This document shows, piece by piece, positions 47,694 through 59,327 of a stretch of DNA of 64,000 nt. The notes below the pieces were generated by a model, which saw only the letters and a list, made by a program, of their open reading frames with translations, searched no databases and had not been told where the DNA came from. The stretch lies in contig LT598467.1 of the NCBI GenBank assembly GCA_900074745.1, positions 124,001 to 188,000 on the forward strand, given 5' to 3'. How positions within the stretch are numbered: position 1 is the stretch's first letter; every line of letters begins with the position of its first letter. Both the position numbers and the translations under genes were made by a program. This stretch comes from Lachancea mirantina. Its lineage: Eukaryota > Ascomycota > Saccharomycetes > Saccharomycetales > Saccharomycetaceae.

Positions 47694-49787
47694 TCATTGT
47701 TTTGAGTGAGAGCTCAAAGCATCATCAAAATTTGTCTCTTCGTCAGTATCGGCAGTTGTTGATTCTTCATTTACGACTGGACTATCGTTCCGCGTCCCCC
47801 CGACAAAAGAGTCCTGAGGCTGAGTAGAAGTGATTTCGACAACTTTAGCTTCTTCTGCGTCTTTTTCGAGAGGAATCCCCCCGTTAGCAGATTGCTCAAG
47901 TGATAGGGGTTCTTCTTCTGCGACCTTGATGTTTGTTGTAGACATGTCTTCTTCAGGCTTCTTGACTTCTGAATCATGGCCAGGGTCCGTACTTTGCCTA
48001 GCACCAAGGTCCGAGCTGGTCTTAGGAGATTCTTTGTCAGCGTAGGATTCCAGAATGGATTGAGAATCGTTATTGTAAGTTTTACTGGTGTCTTGTGGCT
48101 CCTGCGATTTTACTTCTGATTCGAAATTGAAGGCGCTCCCCGCGTCAAGCTGTATATTGGAGTTCCACCCTTCTGCTTTCGCATCTCTGGAAATTCCTAG
48201 GCCAGAATTCAGATCGTGGCTTCCTCGTTCCTCTTCGGTATGTGGGTGAACGGGACCAATCTTGGCAGATACGGCATCGTCTAAGGACCATATACCAATG
48301 TGTGCCCAGTGTAACGAGGATCGCAGCTTACACAGCTGAGCCCAAGCTCGCTGAACATTAGTACTTGGCAGTTTCTCTTTGTTCCAAAAGTCGGGACCAG
48401 CTTGAATTGAGATTTTTTTCTGAACCTGATTCTGCTTGTTAAGAGCAGGAAGAAAGCTTAGCCGCTTCGATAGTTTATCGGTGGTGTTCAGATTATTTGG
48501 CTCGTTTGTGGCGATTTGTGAACTCGACGAAGGATCTGAGAGTTGGGAAGGCTCCTCTGATGGATTTTGGATGACAACCTTCTCTAAACTCCAAGCACCA
48601 CTTTTTAAGGAGCGCAAAAAGGCGAATATGTCGCAAGTTTGTCTAATTTTTAGCAAACAATAGTGACATAGGGGAAACTCTGTTTCATCGTCGAAAATCC
48701 CCACCTCGCTTTTCAAGATTTTAATAACATATAGTCGCCCATGCTCCAAAATGTCATCTCTGTTTTCTGAACAAATTGCACAAGGTGTTTGAACAGCCAC
48801 AGGTGGTGAGTTTACCGGATAGTTGAATAAATGACGCTCTTTTTGAGCTTCGAGTGCAGGTGAAGTGATGCCTGTGGTTTGTGGTGACGTGTACCCAGCT
48901 CTGTAAGTTTCATTTATGCCACTTATCGGTTGTATGGCAACCAGCCCTTGAATCATGAGACTCATCAAATGTCTTTTGATGTACCAGCCGAGCCCGTTGG
49001 CATTATCCAAACGTAGTATTGGCTGAATTTCGTCGTTAACTAATCGTTTCAGAAGCTTCGAATTGGCAGCGGTCTCCTTGATAGAGCTACAAGAAGGCAA
49101 CGCAGCGATAAATTTCAAGAACTCCGTATACAGAAGTAAGTCATACCGCAAGGTTTGGAGATTTGGTGAGAAAATCACGTTTGTATCCCATGTATTTTCC
49201 ACGTTCGACGGAGTTTTTGATATTGATAACCCGGAGGACACATTAGAGCTAGCCGGGATTTCATTTGAGGAGTTTTTCTGCACATTAGAATCTTTATTCG
49301 AGTCTAAGTTGTAGAGTACCTTCTTGAGATTCTTTAATTGGAGGGAAAGAGTCTCTAGCACCAAATCTTTTTCTTTGATCTGTTCGCTAAGGCGTGTATT
49401 CTTGATCTCAACTTCGTGCGTCGCTTTTCTAGCTTCAGCAACCATTTTATTCGCTTCGTCAAATAAGGACGCCGTCAAATCTTCTACCTCCTTGTTGAGC
49501 CTGCTTGCATCATCTTGAGCTTTTTGCCTTAAAGCTATTTCCGATACTAGTTGGTTTTGGCATTTAACCATTTCTTCCATTTTCTTTCTATGACTACTTT
49601 TGAGTTGCTCCAGCTCTGTTTTCAACGCTTCAAGTGAGTTCAAGGCATTGCTTTGATTTGAAATTGTTCTTTTAGCTTGCAAAAGTTGTTCTTCTAAGTG
49701 TGATTGTTTGTCAATGCTTTGAATCAACTGAGTTGATAAGGAAGACACTTGAACCGATATCCTTTTCGACTCTTCCTCGTCCGACAT
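47694..49787 (-). CDS. SEC2: Rab GTPase exchange factor Sec2
   Basis: A 697-residue protein (S. cerevisiae Sec2 is 759). The N-terminal 165 or so residues form a long coiled coil, the Sec4-activating exchange domain, including EVEDLTASLFDEANKMVAEARK, the conserved Sec2p/Rabin8 stretch. A central region holds Cys pairs (CAIC, CHYC) and a conserved globular part. The C-terminal third is acidic and disordered and would carry localisation and phosphorylation sites. Sec2 activates Sec4 on secretory vesicles bound for the bud. It follows TOF1 and precedes BNI1, as in YNL273W-YNL271C. The first ATG is used. Confidence 0.94.
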   Translation of the reverse strand: MSDEEESKRISVQVSSLSTQLIQSIDKQSHLEEQLLQAKRTISNQSNALNSLEALKTELEQLKSSHRKKMEEMVKCQNQLVSEIALRQKAQDDASRLNKEVEDLTASLFDEANKMVAEARKATHEVEIKNTRLSEQIKEKDLVLETLSLQLKNLKKVLYNLDSNKDSNVQKNSSNEIPASSNVSSGLSISKTPSNVENTWDTNVIFSPNLQTLRYDLLLYTEFLKFIAALPSCSSIKETAANSKLLKRLVNDEIQPILRLDNANGLGWYIKRHLMSLMIQGLVAIQPISGINETYRAGYTSPQTTGITSPALEAQKERHLFNYPVNSPPVAVQTPCAICSENRDDILEHGRLYVIKILKSEVGIFDDETEFPLCHYCLLKIRQTCDIFAFLRSLKSGAWSLEKVVIQNPSEEPSQLSDPSSSSQIATNEPNNLNTTDKLSKRLSFLPALNKQNQVQKKISIQAGPDFWNKEKLPSTNVQRAWAQLCKLRSSLHWAHIGIWSLDDAVSAKIGPVHPHTEEERGSHDLNSGLGISRDAKAEGWNSNIQLDAGSAFNFESEVKSQEPQDTSKTYNNDSQSILESYADKESPKTSSDLGARQSTDPGHDSEVKKPEEDMSTTNIKVAEEEPLSLEQSANGGIPLEKDAEEAKVVEITSTQPQDSFVGGTRNDSPVVNEESTTADTDEETNFDDALSSHSKQ

Positions 49788-50077
49788 TCAAAGAGCGGTA
49801 AAGGATTTTGGATAAAATAAGAGATCCACAGGAGTCCAATTGACCTTACGACAGCGGTTTATCCTTTGATTTTCCGGTTTCTCTAATTCTTAGAGTTTAG
49901 ATATATAAACATTCCGTCGTATATTAATACTACAAATCGCCAAGCAAAATTGAATGCACTACGATATATTAGGGAGATCATCATGAGGCCCTTGTATAAC
50001 GCCTCACCCAGATATTTATAATTACGACCAGGATCGTGGTGCCTCTTGGTGTTCATTTAGCATTGCAAACCCACTAA

Positions 50078-53000
50078 TCAGTCGTCTTTTTGCTCTTCTG
50101 ACACCGAGCTCAATCGACTCTGGTTAGGTACAGAAGTCTCCGTCGTTTCTTTCTCTTCGACCGTTGGCTCAGGCTCATATGAAACCATCATTTGTTCTTC
50201 TTCTTGGGGTGTAGGCGAATCTTCAGGCTGCCCGACGAACTTCAATCTGTTTTCAGATGATTCATTTTCTTTTTTTGCATGTCTAACACGTCGTCTTGAT
50301 CCATCGTGATCGCCTCTTGATGTCATGCTCTGTGACTGCGAATTTGGACTTCTTAGTTCTAGCAAAAGCGACCTTGCTCGATCTGATAAGTCTTGAGAGT
50401 TATCGGCGTCTTCGAAAACGTCATCTGTTAACCGTCTCGTTTTGGGTGCAGGCGTGGGAGATTTTTCAACCAGTTCTGATTGTCCTTCATCTCTCTTTTC
50501 CTTATTTTCAAAATTATCTTCCATGTTACTTTTTTGTCCTTCTTCTTCCACTTCAAAGTTGTCGAGTATGGTGGAGTTGGATGGATTGCCTTGCATGAGC
50601 TTTTTCCTGGCAAGGGCCCTCTTTCTCGCAGAAGATGGGTCGCTTTTTGAGGGTGCAGCATTCTTCAGCTTTTCTAAAAGCTTGTCCATTACGTCGCGTT
50701 CCCCTTCGCCATGATTGGATCCTAGTTTACCCGTTTGATTGGCTCCCACTTTTTCTAGCTCTTTTCTTTGTTGATTTTCGATCAGCTTCTTGCGACGTTC
50801 GTAGACCTTCTCCTCTTCTTCCACCTTCAGGTTGTAATTTTGGGCCTTCTTATACTCCTGCATGAAATCGGCGAACTTTTTAAAAAACGAGTTTCTAGCA
50901 AATCTATCTGTTGCATCTTCTCCAAACATCTTCATTAGATTATCAAATTCAAGAAGGGTTAATTTCATCTCATCTAGCAACAGCTCGCCCTTACGTTGAG
51001 CATCTGGAAGCAGTGGGAGAACTTTCATTAAAATCCTGTCCTCGGGATGGAACCTACTGGAATCGCTTAGGTTACCAATTTTGATTGACCGCTCAACGTT
51101 CGAAATATTTTGGGAAAACTCTTTGCAGTCTTTGGTCAAGTGCTCAATTGAAATCTTCACAGCTGGCAAAACGGGCTCGAGATCTAATAGAAACTTGTTA
51201 AAGGCTGGATATGTCTCTCTAACAATCTTTTCGACGTAATTGAGAAATGTCATTGTATTCTTTTCGTCCTTTATGAAGGTCAAACGTTGTAATGTTGCAA
51301 GCTTAAAGCCTTGCGCCTGTTTAGAAGAATCATTCATAAAATTTCCCACCGCCAGAATAACGTCGAAAACGTTTCTCAAATATTCTGAGTTCTGTACCGC
51401 ACTTACAGCGGCATCGAGAGATCTTAATTTGTTTACCAGCTCCACGTATTCTTTTTCAAACGTTGTGATCATCTTGATCGCTCTCATACGGGAGGTCCAG
51501 TAACTTTGTAAATTTACAATTAGAGCAAGATATAACTGGTCTGCTCTTTGTAGCTCTGTGACGTCCCTCTCTGGCGCTCTCTCATCACCTACAGATTTTA
51601 TGCCTTCCCAATCCGTACTGTAAGGAGCGAAATTTCTTGCTAAGTTATTGGAAACTTCAGTTATCTCTTGCTTGGAGAGAAATTCAATTACGCTTGGAGT
51701 CTCCAAAAAATCACGATCGCATCGAAGGATTTTGTTCACGACTTCATCGGGTTCGATTGATGAATACATATGCAAATTGATACCAAATTGCTGTGAAACA
51801 TCTCGGGACAGAAATGATAACTTGTCAAGATCATTTTTCTTCCTACTTGATAAGTTCTTGATCTCTCTAGCGGCGAATGCATGCTCCAACCTGGACAAAA
51901 TACCCTTCTCGTACAGTTCATCAGCAAATTTCTCGGCCTTCCCTTCTTTCCAAATAGAGTCGTCTGCATCATCAATTTTCTCCCAGTGCAGTTGCTTAAG
52001 CTTCTTGGCGGGACGAGGGTACTTGTCAAAGAGACTCCTAGGTGGAAGTGGTAGGGGAGATGCAGATCTAGATTGCTTTGCTGAGTCGGGGGGGAAGGCG
52101 GGCGCTAGTGGTGGAGGAGGTGGCGGGGGCAGAGGGTGCCCACCTGACGCTGACGACGCAAGCTTGGAGGGTAGCATAGGAGCAGGAGGAGGTGGTGGTG
52201 GCGGTGGTGGTGGGGGAGCTGGTGCATCAGTATTTTCTTCTTTTTTGAATAGGTGCTGTGGTGGTGGTGGTGGTGGTGGTGGTGGAGCTGAAACATATTG
52301 TGAGGTTGAAGTTTGCTCCGTCTGGTGGCAATTAACTTCGGCCTGCTCAGAACGCCCAGGAGTAAGGAGCGTCGTGGGCATGAGCGGCGCAGGAGGTATT
52401 GACCCCTTTGAATTTATCATACGGGCGTTATTGGTCGCTGTATATGATGAGTCTCCAGTATTGTTCATGTTTTTTGACTTCTGCTGCTCCGAGGAATTCT
52501 TCAGATTCGAACTTCCGTCAAATTCAGGCTCCATGAATATGACAGATTCGTCCAGGGGCTCTGAAGGCGCTGTAGCCTTCTTTACACGTTCCATGAAAGA
52601 AACTCTGTGAGACTTTTTTGCCAGGGCTGAAGAAGTAGGAATATCATGCTCCTCACCATGAGCACTATTTGTGCTTCTTCCCGTGCCATATTTCTTTGAT
52701 AAAGTCTCAAGAAAAGAGGTTGTACTCTGCTTATGATCGCTGGCATCAGCTGTTGTTGGTCTCTCGTTTTCTGAATCAGAGCTTAGCGAGGGCTCATCAC
52801 CGTTGTTATTCTTTTCAGCAAAATTGTCCTTGATCTCATTAAGTTGTTGTAAAATCATGGAAAGCTCTTCAATTCTTGCATTGATCTGTTTGGGATCCAG
52901 GCTTTTACCTTGGGAACTGAGATCCGTCTCTTCATCGATGTGGCTTACCGGGTCGACTTGGAAATCAATTCCGAAGCCTTTGTACCTCTCTTCCAATATT

Positions 53001-55819
53001 TTGAGCTTCTCTAGCGCATCATTCTTTTTTTCTTTAAAAAGCTCATTGACCCTTGCCTCAACATTGAATTTTGAGACATCGTTACTCTCCTGTTGGACTA
53101 ATTCTAACCTTCTCTTTAAATCCATCAAATTTTTGAAATCATTTCTTTCAGCTGCTTCGTTGCGTTTTCTTTCACGGTGTATATTTGGAATAAAACTGCC
53201 CTCGCTCTGCTGCTTCTTCTGGAATTCAGAAAAATTGGTCATTTCCAGTTCTCTTGCTTGATTTTCAATGTCTTCCATACGGGATCTTAGCAACCTCAAT
53301 CTCTTGTTTGGGGCTACAGACATGCCAGACTTCTTTGATTCGAGAGATATGTCTTGGCGTGTTTGCTGCAATTTGTCGTGGAGAGCCCTTTGTATCGCTA
53401 GTTTACGCTCAGGCTTCAGCAGGTTTGGAAGTGGCTCCTTTTCACTTAACGGTGGCGGGGACCCTTGGGGTTTCGTTTGACTGTTGAGCGACGTTAAGGC
53501 TTTTCGAAGTTCTACTTCATGTTCGTGCTTCGCCAGAAGGTGCTTCTTCTTTAGATCATCCAGCTCATGTTGGAGCTGAGTGGTAACGCGGTGACTTTTC
53601 TCAAGAATACGATCACGTTCTGTTAGTTCCATTTGGAGCTGTCCAACTAAGCCGTCCTCTGCCTTCGATAATTTATTCGCTAGACTATCTCTTTCGGCTT
53701 TGATCTCTTCATATCTCATCATCCAGTCACGGCTTTCGGAAATGGCGCGACGTGCCGTCTCGTCCGTCTGTAGAGCATCGTAAATTCTCTGAATTGTGGT
53801 GAAAAATGTTGGCTCCAGATCGCTTGAGGACATCGATATGTTAGAAATTAATGCGTCGATTAACCTGAGCTGCTTTGTTCGCTCCCCAGGGTCATCAGGG
53901 CCCTCGCCGAGCTTATTGCTTGTAATGAAAAGGTGCTGTAACACAGACGTAAAATAAGTTTCAGCATCAGTGCCCTCATACGTTTTCCATAGCGCCTGAA
54001 CGATGGATTTTGGATCTTGCATATCAACTTTGTAAGTGGTTGGCCCAGTACTAACTAATGTATTGTAATCATCGGCTGTCCCATCCTCAAATAAACGTAA
54101 CTGCTCGTTCAACTTGTCGTAATCAAGAAGAATTAGCTTCTTAATGAGGCGAGGTAGGCCGGCCGTCTTCAGACGGGTCCGAAAAAGGGTTCGTTTTTTA
54201 ATATCAGGAATCGTGCTGCATAGCTGATTGACCAACAGCATGCTAAGGTATGAATATTCGAGAATGGCATTTTCACCACCTGCGTTCTTAAATTCATCAG
54301 ATGCGCCCACTAGAGATCCCATCTTGCCTCGTCCGTCTAAAGTGTATTCCACGACCAAAAGCCATTGTTCTAGCTTTCGTAGCCCCTCGTAATTCTCCAG
54401 ACTATATTCGCGGTAGTCATTAGATTTCGATTTCATGTTCTGAATCCGCGCTTGGATGTGTCCATTACCAGCAGATTTTGCCAATTGATCAAAAACAGTC
54501 AAAACTTGGCCCAGGCCCTTCTCGGGATCCCACTGTGTGACAAAAATTAATAGCTCACTTGCCATCCTCCTCGTACTTATTCTCAAGGAAAAGAGGCCTT
54601 CTATGATGGCCATTATAATAATTTTTGCCTTTTTGGATTTAACGGCTTCATCTGCGCCTTCTCGCAAATTCAAGATAGTTTTCAAACACTTGAAATATGC
54701 GAACTCTCTGTCAAGGTCTTCCTCTGTGATTGTAGTTCCAGAATTGTCCCTCCCACAAGACTTCATTATCACATTCGCAATTGCCACCTGCCCCTGGGCT
54801 TCTAAAAAGCCAAGGACCCAGTCTATTTGTTCAGTTCTTAGTGACACCCATAAGTCATTGAGCCTCTTGGATGATAAGTCATTGGCGATAATTTTGCGAA
54901 CGTAGTAATCTGGGGAGAGATGCGTCGGATCCTGAGATAGCGTGGTTGTAGAGCTCGAATGTTCGGCGCCTCCTTCGTATACCTTATCGCGGCCGGTACC
55001 TCCACTTGATATACTATGGCGAGAGCTTTGAGGTCCAGACGCAGCCTTGCTAGCAAGTCCTACATTTGAGTCGTGCGGCGCCGAGCCTAAATGTTGAGTA
55101 GATCCCGCCGAAGTCCCATGTTTAACGTTACGGATTTTTTTTATCTCGTTTTGTATGTCTTGTCGAACTATTGTCCATTTTTTTTCCAGATCGTAGCCCT
55201 TCAGATCGCCATGTTGAGAGCGATGCACGGATTGGAAAACATTACGCTTATGAAGTACTTCTTCGAAAAGCTCATCTACCTCCCTTGGGTCTGCGGGCAT
55301 CTCGACCCTCACATTCCCGTCAGCATTGACATATTTGGAGAGATTTGAAGATGACAGCTGGGAAACTAAGCTCGCGGAGGACGCACTTTGGTTGGTATGC
55401 TGGCGACTTAACTTACCCCCATTACTGGAACTGAAACCTGATACAGTAGCATGGCCCGAAGCTCCGCTGGCGGACCATTGAGACGCCCGCCGTGAATATG
55501 AATACTTGGTCGGAGACCCGCTAGATGCAGTAGACTGTGACCTACTATGAGTATTAATGTCAGTGTAGGCGGATAAATTTTGCACATTGAGAGTCGAATG
55601 TTTGCTTAAGGGCTTCGAGCTAAACTCCCCACTAGCGGGAATTTCGATCTTAGTAGGTGAAGATATATCGGACGGCTCTATGCGCTGTGTCAGGTGGTTT
55701 TGAGCGCTGCCCCCTTTCAGTTTCTTCAAGTTAGAGAACAGTCCTCCACTCCCAGAACTGCTGCTAGCATTACGGTTGTGCGACGCTTTTGATGACCTAG
55801 AATTCGAAGACTTATGCAT
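50078..55819 (-). CDS. BNI1: Formin Bni1
   Basis: A 1913-residue formin (S. cerevisiae Bni1 is 1953) that nucleates actin cables at the bud tip. The order is: a Ser-rich N-terminus, Rho-binding and FH3 regions at about 190-560 (DPREVDELFEEVLHKRNVF at the start), coiled coils at about 690-1000, and a proline-rich FH1 at about 1176-1243 with several runs of 5-11 prolines for profilin-actin. The FH2 domain runs from about 1273 (KLKQLHWEKIDD) to 1690, with LAVGNFMND as a landmark. A DAD-like segment (VMDKLLEKLKNAAP) follows. The ATG at 55819 directly follows an in-frame TTG. Next to SEC2, as in YNL271C. Confidence 0.97.
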   Translation of the reverse strand: MHKSSNSRSSKASHNRNASSSSGSGGLFSNLKKLKGGSAQNHLTQRIEPSDISSPTKIEIPASGEFSSKPLSKHSTLNVQNLSAYTDINTHSRSQSTASSGSPTKYSYSRRASQWSASGASGHATVSGFSSSNGGKLSRQHTNQSASSASLVSQLSSSNLSKYVNADGNVRVEMPADPREVDELFEEVLHKRNVFQSVHRSQHGDLKGYDLEKKWTIVRQDIQNEIKKIRNVKHGTSAGSTQHLGSAPHDSNVGLASKAASGPQSSRHSISSGGTGRDKVYEGGAEHSSSTTTLSQDPTHLSPDYYVRKIIANDLSSKRLNDLWVSLRTEQIDWVLGFLEAQGQVAIANVIMKSCGRDNSGTTITEEDLDREFAYFKCLKTILNLREGADEAVKSKKAKIIIMAIIEGLFSLRISTRRMASELLIFVTQWDPEKGLGQVLTVFDQLAKSAGNGHIQARIQNMKSKSNDYREYSLENYEGLRKLEQWLLVVEYTLDGRGKMGSLVGASDEFKNAGGENAILEYSYLSMLLVNQLCSTIPDIKKRTLFRTRLKTAGLPRLIKKLILLDYDKLNEQLRLFEDGTADDYNTLVSTGPTTYKVDMQDPKSIVQALWKTYEGTDAETYFTSVLQHLFITSNKLGEGPDDPGERTKQLRLIDALISNISMSSSDLEPTFFTTIQRIYDALQTDETARRAISESRDWMMRYEEIKAERDSLANKLSKAEDGLVGQLQMELTERDRILEKSHRVTTQLQHELDDLKKKHLLAKHEHEVELRKALTSLNSQTKPQGSPPPLSEKEPLPNLLKPERKLAIQRALHDKLQQTRQDISLESKKSGMSVAPNKRLRLLRSRMEDIENQARELEMTNFSEFQKKQQSEGSFIPNIHRERKRNEAAERNDFKNLMDLKRRLELVQQESNDVSKFNVEARVNELFKEKKNDALEKLKILEERYKGFGIDFQVDPVSHIDEETDLSSQGKSLDPKQINARIEELSMILQQLNEIKDNFAEKNNNGDEPSLSSDSENERPTTADASDHKQSTTSFLETLSKKYGTGRSTNSAHGEEHDIPTSSALAKKSHRVSFMERVKKATAPSEPLDESVIFMEPEFDGSSNLKNSSEQQKSKNMNNTGDSSYTATNNARMINSKGSIPPAPLMPTTLLTPGRSEQAEVNCHQTEQTSTSQYVSAPPPPPPPPPQHLFKKEENTDAPAPPPPPPPPPPPAPMLPSKLASSASGGHPLPPPPPPPLAPAFPPDSAKQSRSASPLPLPPRSLFDKYPRPAKKLKQLHWEKIDDADDSIWKEGKAEKFADELYEKGILSRLEHAFAAREIKNLSSRKKNDLDKLSFLSRDVSQQFGINLHMYSSIEPDEVVNKILRCDRDFLETPSVIEFLSKQEITEVSNNLARNFAPYSTDWEGIKSVGDERAPERDVTELQRADQLYLALIVNLQSYWTSRMRAIKMITTFEKEYVELVNKLRSLDAAVSAVQNSEYLRNVFDVILAVGNFMNDSSKQAQGFKLATLQRLTFIKDEKNTMTFLNYVEKIVRETYPAFNKFLLDLEPVLPAVKISIEHLTKDCKEFSQNISNVERSIKIGNLSDSSRFHPEDRILMKVLPLLPDAQRKGELLLDEMKLTLLEFDNLMKMFGEDATDRFARNSFFKKFADFMQEYKKAQNYNLKVEEEEKVYERRKKLIENQQRKELEKVGANQTGKLGSNHGEGERDVMDKLLEKLKNAAPSKSDPSSARKRALARKKLMQGNPSNSTILDNFEVEEEGQKSNMEDNFENKEKRDEGQSELVEKSPTPAPKTRRLTDDVFEDADNSQDLSDRARSLLLELRSPNSQSQSMTSRGDHDGSRRRVRHAKKENESSENRLKFVGQPEDSPTPQEEEQMMVSYEPEPTVEEKETTETSVPNQSRLSSVSEEQKDD
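52100..52290 (-). repeat. Polyproline-coding GGT/GGA repeats (FH1 of BNI1)
   Basis: Several runs of (GGT)n, (GGA)n and (GGC)n on the plus strand encode the polyproline blocks of the Bni1 FH1 domain. On the plus strand they also keep an open glycine-rich frame, which is a by-product of the repeat. Length variation between strains is likely. Confidence 0.85.
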
Positions 55820-56869
55820 CAAGGGAAGTCCAAGAAACCAACGCTAAAGGAAAAGAAACAACCGCCGCTCGAAAATGTTAGATATCAGACGAATGGCCCA
55901 AAAGCCTTGCAGTATTGCTAAACTGGCAAGCAATCTTTCAATGACGAACAGAAGGAACCAATAGGCAAAGGAACTTCGAATTATGCGGAAAAATCGTATC
56001 GAGGTAAGCCTTTCCAAAAACAGATTGTGGAACAGTCCAGTTTCAAAATAAGGCCATGAAAAACTGGTTTCAAACCAGCCCTAGTCAAATTTATTTTCTA
56101 CGGCTTCTTTGGTCTATCAGACTAAGCTTTGTCCCTCCAGCCCTTCAGTTAGTTAGTGTGTTACCACTCTTAACATCGGAGCTTTCCTTCGGAAAGAATT
56201 GTATTATTGATGTCATTGTATACGTCACTCTGGTTGTTAGACCATAACTCTGGCTAACTGGCCTGACCTAAAACGATGGAATACGCTTCACTGGGATAAT
56301 AATTGAGCAACAGCAAGTCCTACCTTCGAAAATAAATCTTCTCAATGACATCTTCCTGCAATTGAAGATACTAAACAAGTTTTGACCTAAAAATTACTTT
56401 TGCGTTGTGCGATTATATCTAGTTGCAAGCATATAAGTATATTTTGCTTCAAGCCACTCATTGAAATGTAACATAGTTGGTTTCTATCGAGTGACATTTG
56501 ATCGATGGTACGATTCGTTTTAATTGGATCATATTGAGCTTGATTTTGTATGGTATCAATCGTATGCCAAGCACAGGCTATCACCTATCGTATCCTCTAT
56601 CGCATTGGATAAGTACTCTCCGGCAGCTTCAACTTTCATGGACAATAAACTAAAAGTTGTTTAGGAAATTTGCCGCATTAGTCAAATGTTGGCCTTAATC
56701 TCGATTAGTTTTATTAGTGTACATATTTAATGCGCTTTAAATATATTTAAGTCCGTGAAACCGACTACTGCAATCATCAACAAACACTGGTTATGCGAAG
56801 TATCGACATCTTGAGTCAGTTCCAATCTAGGCAATATTAAAATGAATGATGATTATCATTGTGTTAGTT
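55820..56869. other. Permease-BNI1 intergenic region
   Basis: A 1.05 kb AT-rich spacer between the BNI1 start and the 3' end of the first permease. It contains a small palindrome, CTGGTTTCAAACCAG, at 56064-56078. No gene was recognised. Confidence 0.5.
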
Positions 56870-58528
56870 TCAAGCCGCTGCCACCCAGAATTTCTCCCAC
56901 AAGCCCTTTGGTTGCTCCTCTACCCAGATAACATTCTCAATATCGCGCCTGTCGGTATCTAAGTCAATCTCATGTACCTTCCAGAAGAAGCACTCTCTTT
57001 TCCACAGCTGGAAGACGGCCCAGAAGAAAAAGAATAGGAAGACAGAGATATAGGCAGCGAAGAAATCCTTAACATTAAAAGGACAGAAAGCAGTAAATCC
57101 TTGGATGAGGATAATTAAACCAACGAAAAAAGCGGCGTAATAGGCTCCCCAAGGCATAAATTTGGCCTTGAAAGGTAAATCGTCGCGCGATATTCCTTGG
57201 AATTTCAACGCTTGCATGAACCGAATGTGAGCGATCGAAATCAGCAGCCAGGCAAAGAATCCAGCAACAGCAGTAATGTTCAAGAGCCAGTTGAAGACAA
57301 CAGCTGCACCTTCGGATTGGTTCAAATAAGCCAAGAACCCAAATAACGTTGAAATTAAAACTGAAAAGTAAGGAATACCAGATTTCGTGGTCCACTTAAA
57401 GATAGGAGGAGCAAGACCGTTGCAGGCCATACTGTACAAGATTCTCGAGGCAACGTAGATGTCTGAGTTTCCGGCAGAAATTAGCGTCGTGAGAATGACG
57501 GCGTTGAAGATATGGGGCAAAACTTTAGTTCCGGAGTTCTCAATCGCAATTAAAAATGGTGAGCTCGAAATGTAAGAGCCACCGGACGAAAGCTTAGGAT
57601 CATTGAAGGGCACGAGGAGACCAATGAAGAAGAGCGACAGAATGTAGAAAAATAAGATTCTGAAAAAAACCTTGTTGATGGCTTTGGGCACTGTTTTTCT
57701 GGGGTTAGCTGCTTCACCTGCGGTAATACCGACCAACTCGGTTCCCTGGTACGTGAAAGCAGCACTAATTAAGGAAGAGACCCAACCCAGAAATCTACCT
57801 TCTGCTTTCTTATTAGAAATTATACCGTCACCCCAAGGTCCTGGATTTCTCCAGTATCTGAACCCCACTGGACCCGTGACGCCCGCGCCGCACACCATAC
57901 ACAACGCATAGATGATGAAACCTAGGATAGCGATGACTTTGATGCATGCAACCCAAAATTCGACTTCACCATAAAACTTGACCGGCACAAAATTGGCCGC
58001 AGTCAAAACAACCCAAAAAATCGCAATCCACGCAGCATCGGGCACAGCAGACGTCCAGAACTGGATTACCTGGCCAATGGTCGTCAGCTCAAGGGCCAGC
58101 GTGATGACCCACGTCAAAAAATAAGCGTACCCGCTGGCTGCTCCGAGCGCGGGTGACAGAAACCTCTGGTTGAAGACCATGAAGGACGAGGTCACGGGAA
58201 TGAAAGTCGCCATCTCACCGAGCGACTGCGTGACCATGTACGCAAGCGAACCCATGAAAATGTACGCAATGAGCGACCCGACGGGGCCTGCGTTGACCAA
58301 AGGCGTTGAGATCGAAATAAATAGACCTGTACCGATCGTACCACCCATCGCGATCATAGAAATGTGTCTGGGCTTAAGACCTCTCTTCACTTGTGTTTCC
58401 TTGATGCTACCCTGGTTGGAGTCTCCGCTCCCGGCTTCCAGCTTTTCGTCCGATTGTGTCACAGTCGTGAGTCCCTTCTCGACGACGGACTCATTAACAT
58501 CTTTGAGCTCTTTGTCAAATTCCGACAT
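56870..58528 (-). CDS. ALP1: Basic amino acid permease (Alp1/Can1 clade)
   Basis: A 552-residue amino acid/polyamine/organocation transporter with twelve predicted membrane segments. The family start is clear: [22 protein letters not shown]. Blocks such as [24 protein letters not shown] and [25 protein letters not shown] match the Can1/Alp1 arginine permeases more closely than Lyp1, which lacks the [10 protein letters not shown] form. It lies beside BNI1 in the same orientation, as ALP1 does in S. cerevisiae (YNL270C-YNL271C). The frame extends 26 codons upstream only from a TTG, so the ATG at 58528 is used. A Gcn4 site, GATA box and TATA run lie upstream, fitting amino acid and nitrogen control. 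Confidence 0.92.
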   Translation of the reverse strand: MSEFDKELKDVNESVVEKGLTTVTQSDEKLEAGSGDSNQGSIKETQVKRGLKPRHISMIAMGGTIGTGLFISISTPLVNAGPVGSLIAYIFMGSLAYMVTQSLGEMATFIPVTSSFMVFNQRFLSPALGAASGYAYFLTWVITLALELTTIGQVIQFWTSAVPDAAWIAIFWVVLTAANFVPVKFYGEVEFWVACIKVIAILGFIIYALCMVCGAGVTGPVGFRYWRNPGPWGDGIISNKKAEGRFLGWVSSLISAAFTYQGTELVGITAGEAANPRKTVPKAINKVFFRILFFYILSLFFIGLLVPFNDPKLSSGGSYISSSPFLIAIENSGTKVLPHIFNAVILTTLISAGNSDIYVASRILYSMACNGLAPPIFKWTTKSGIPYFSVLISTLFGFLAYLNQSEGAAVVFNWLLNITAVAGFFAWLLISIAHIRFMQALKFQGISRDDLPFKAKFMPWGAYYAAFFVGLIILIQGFTAFCPFNVKDFFAAYISVFLFFFFWAVFQLWKRECFFWKVHEIDLDTDRRDIENVIWVEEQPKGLWEKFWVAAA

Positions 58529-59327
58529 TGTGTTCTTCACAGTAAGAAGTGACTCAATGCTCGGAGGTCCCTGACTTAGATTCTTGACAACTGACAACAG
58601 CGTCAAAGTTAATCACTCAAACCCGGTATATATATATATCTTGTTGACCTTTTCACACGCTTCTGAAGATACTTCATCAAGAGAAATTTTCCATGTCACT
58701 TTTGACTCTTATCTCAAGTCCGCCAGCGGTATCTCGATCATCATCAGCTACTTGTTCCTTACGTCAGAAAAAGAAAAACGGCGAGCCTGTTCACTTTCCA
58801 CACGGGTAACGGCGGCGCCAGTACCTGTGGGCGAGGGGCCCCGCAGGAGGTTAATGCATGTGGAAAAAGAAAAAACGCATGACGACAGAGTCCTATTATA
58901 GCATGGACTCCCCTGTATCGCATCGCCTGAAGATGACGAGCACGGACATCTCCTATCATGAACTGAATTGTCAAGCGTGGAGCTACCTTCCCGTATTGCA
59001 CCATCAGCTAGTGAGACTCTCGGCAATTCTTTCGGTCCGAAAGGGCTATCTTTTCGCCTATTCTTACTCGGCACAAAATTCGAGCGTAGTTGATGCCTTA
59101 CGAAGGGCGCTATTTCGAAAAGCGGCTTCGGTGCAGGAAGCGTCTTTTCTTTTTTTGCCTACTGTGTACGTTTCTTTTTGATCGTGTCGCGTCCCTTTCT
59201 TGGAAGGACGTAGCTACAGAGGTCAGTGGGCTTGGAGAAGCTTCGCAAAGGATTGCCATGAGGGCCACGGCCGAAGCAATAGATGTGGCCGAGGATATCG
59301 CAGCCGTGGCGAGAATCACTCGGATCG
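58529..59327. promoter_or_regulatory. Inter-permease region with promoter of the first permease
   Basis: An 0.8 kb spacer between the tandem permeases. An exact Gcn4 site, TGACTCA, lies at 58550-58556, a GATA box (CTTATC) at 58708-58713, and TA repeats at about 58627-58639. Small frames in the rest do not look like genes. Confidence 0.55.

Noticed and set aside
51648-52610. Long plus-strand glycine-rich frame opposite BNI1
   Set aside because: It is a by-product of the polyproline repeats of the FH1 domain and the codon bias of the antisense gene.
58584-59181. Several overlapping 80-110 codon frames between the permeases
   Set aside because: They overlap on both strands, lack known domains and start at non-ATG codons or by chance ATGs.
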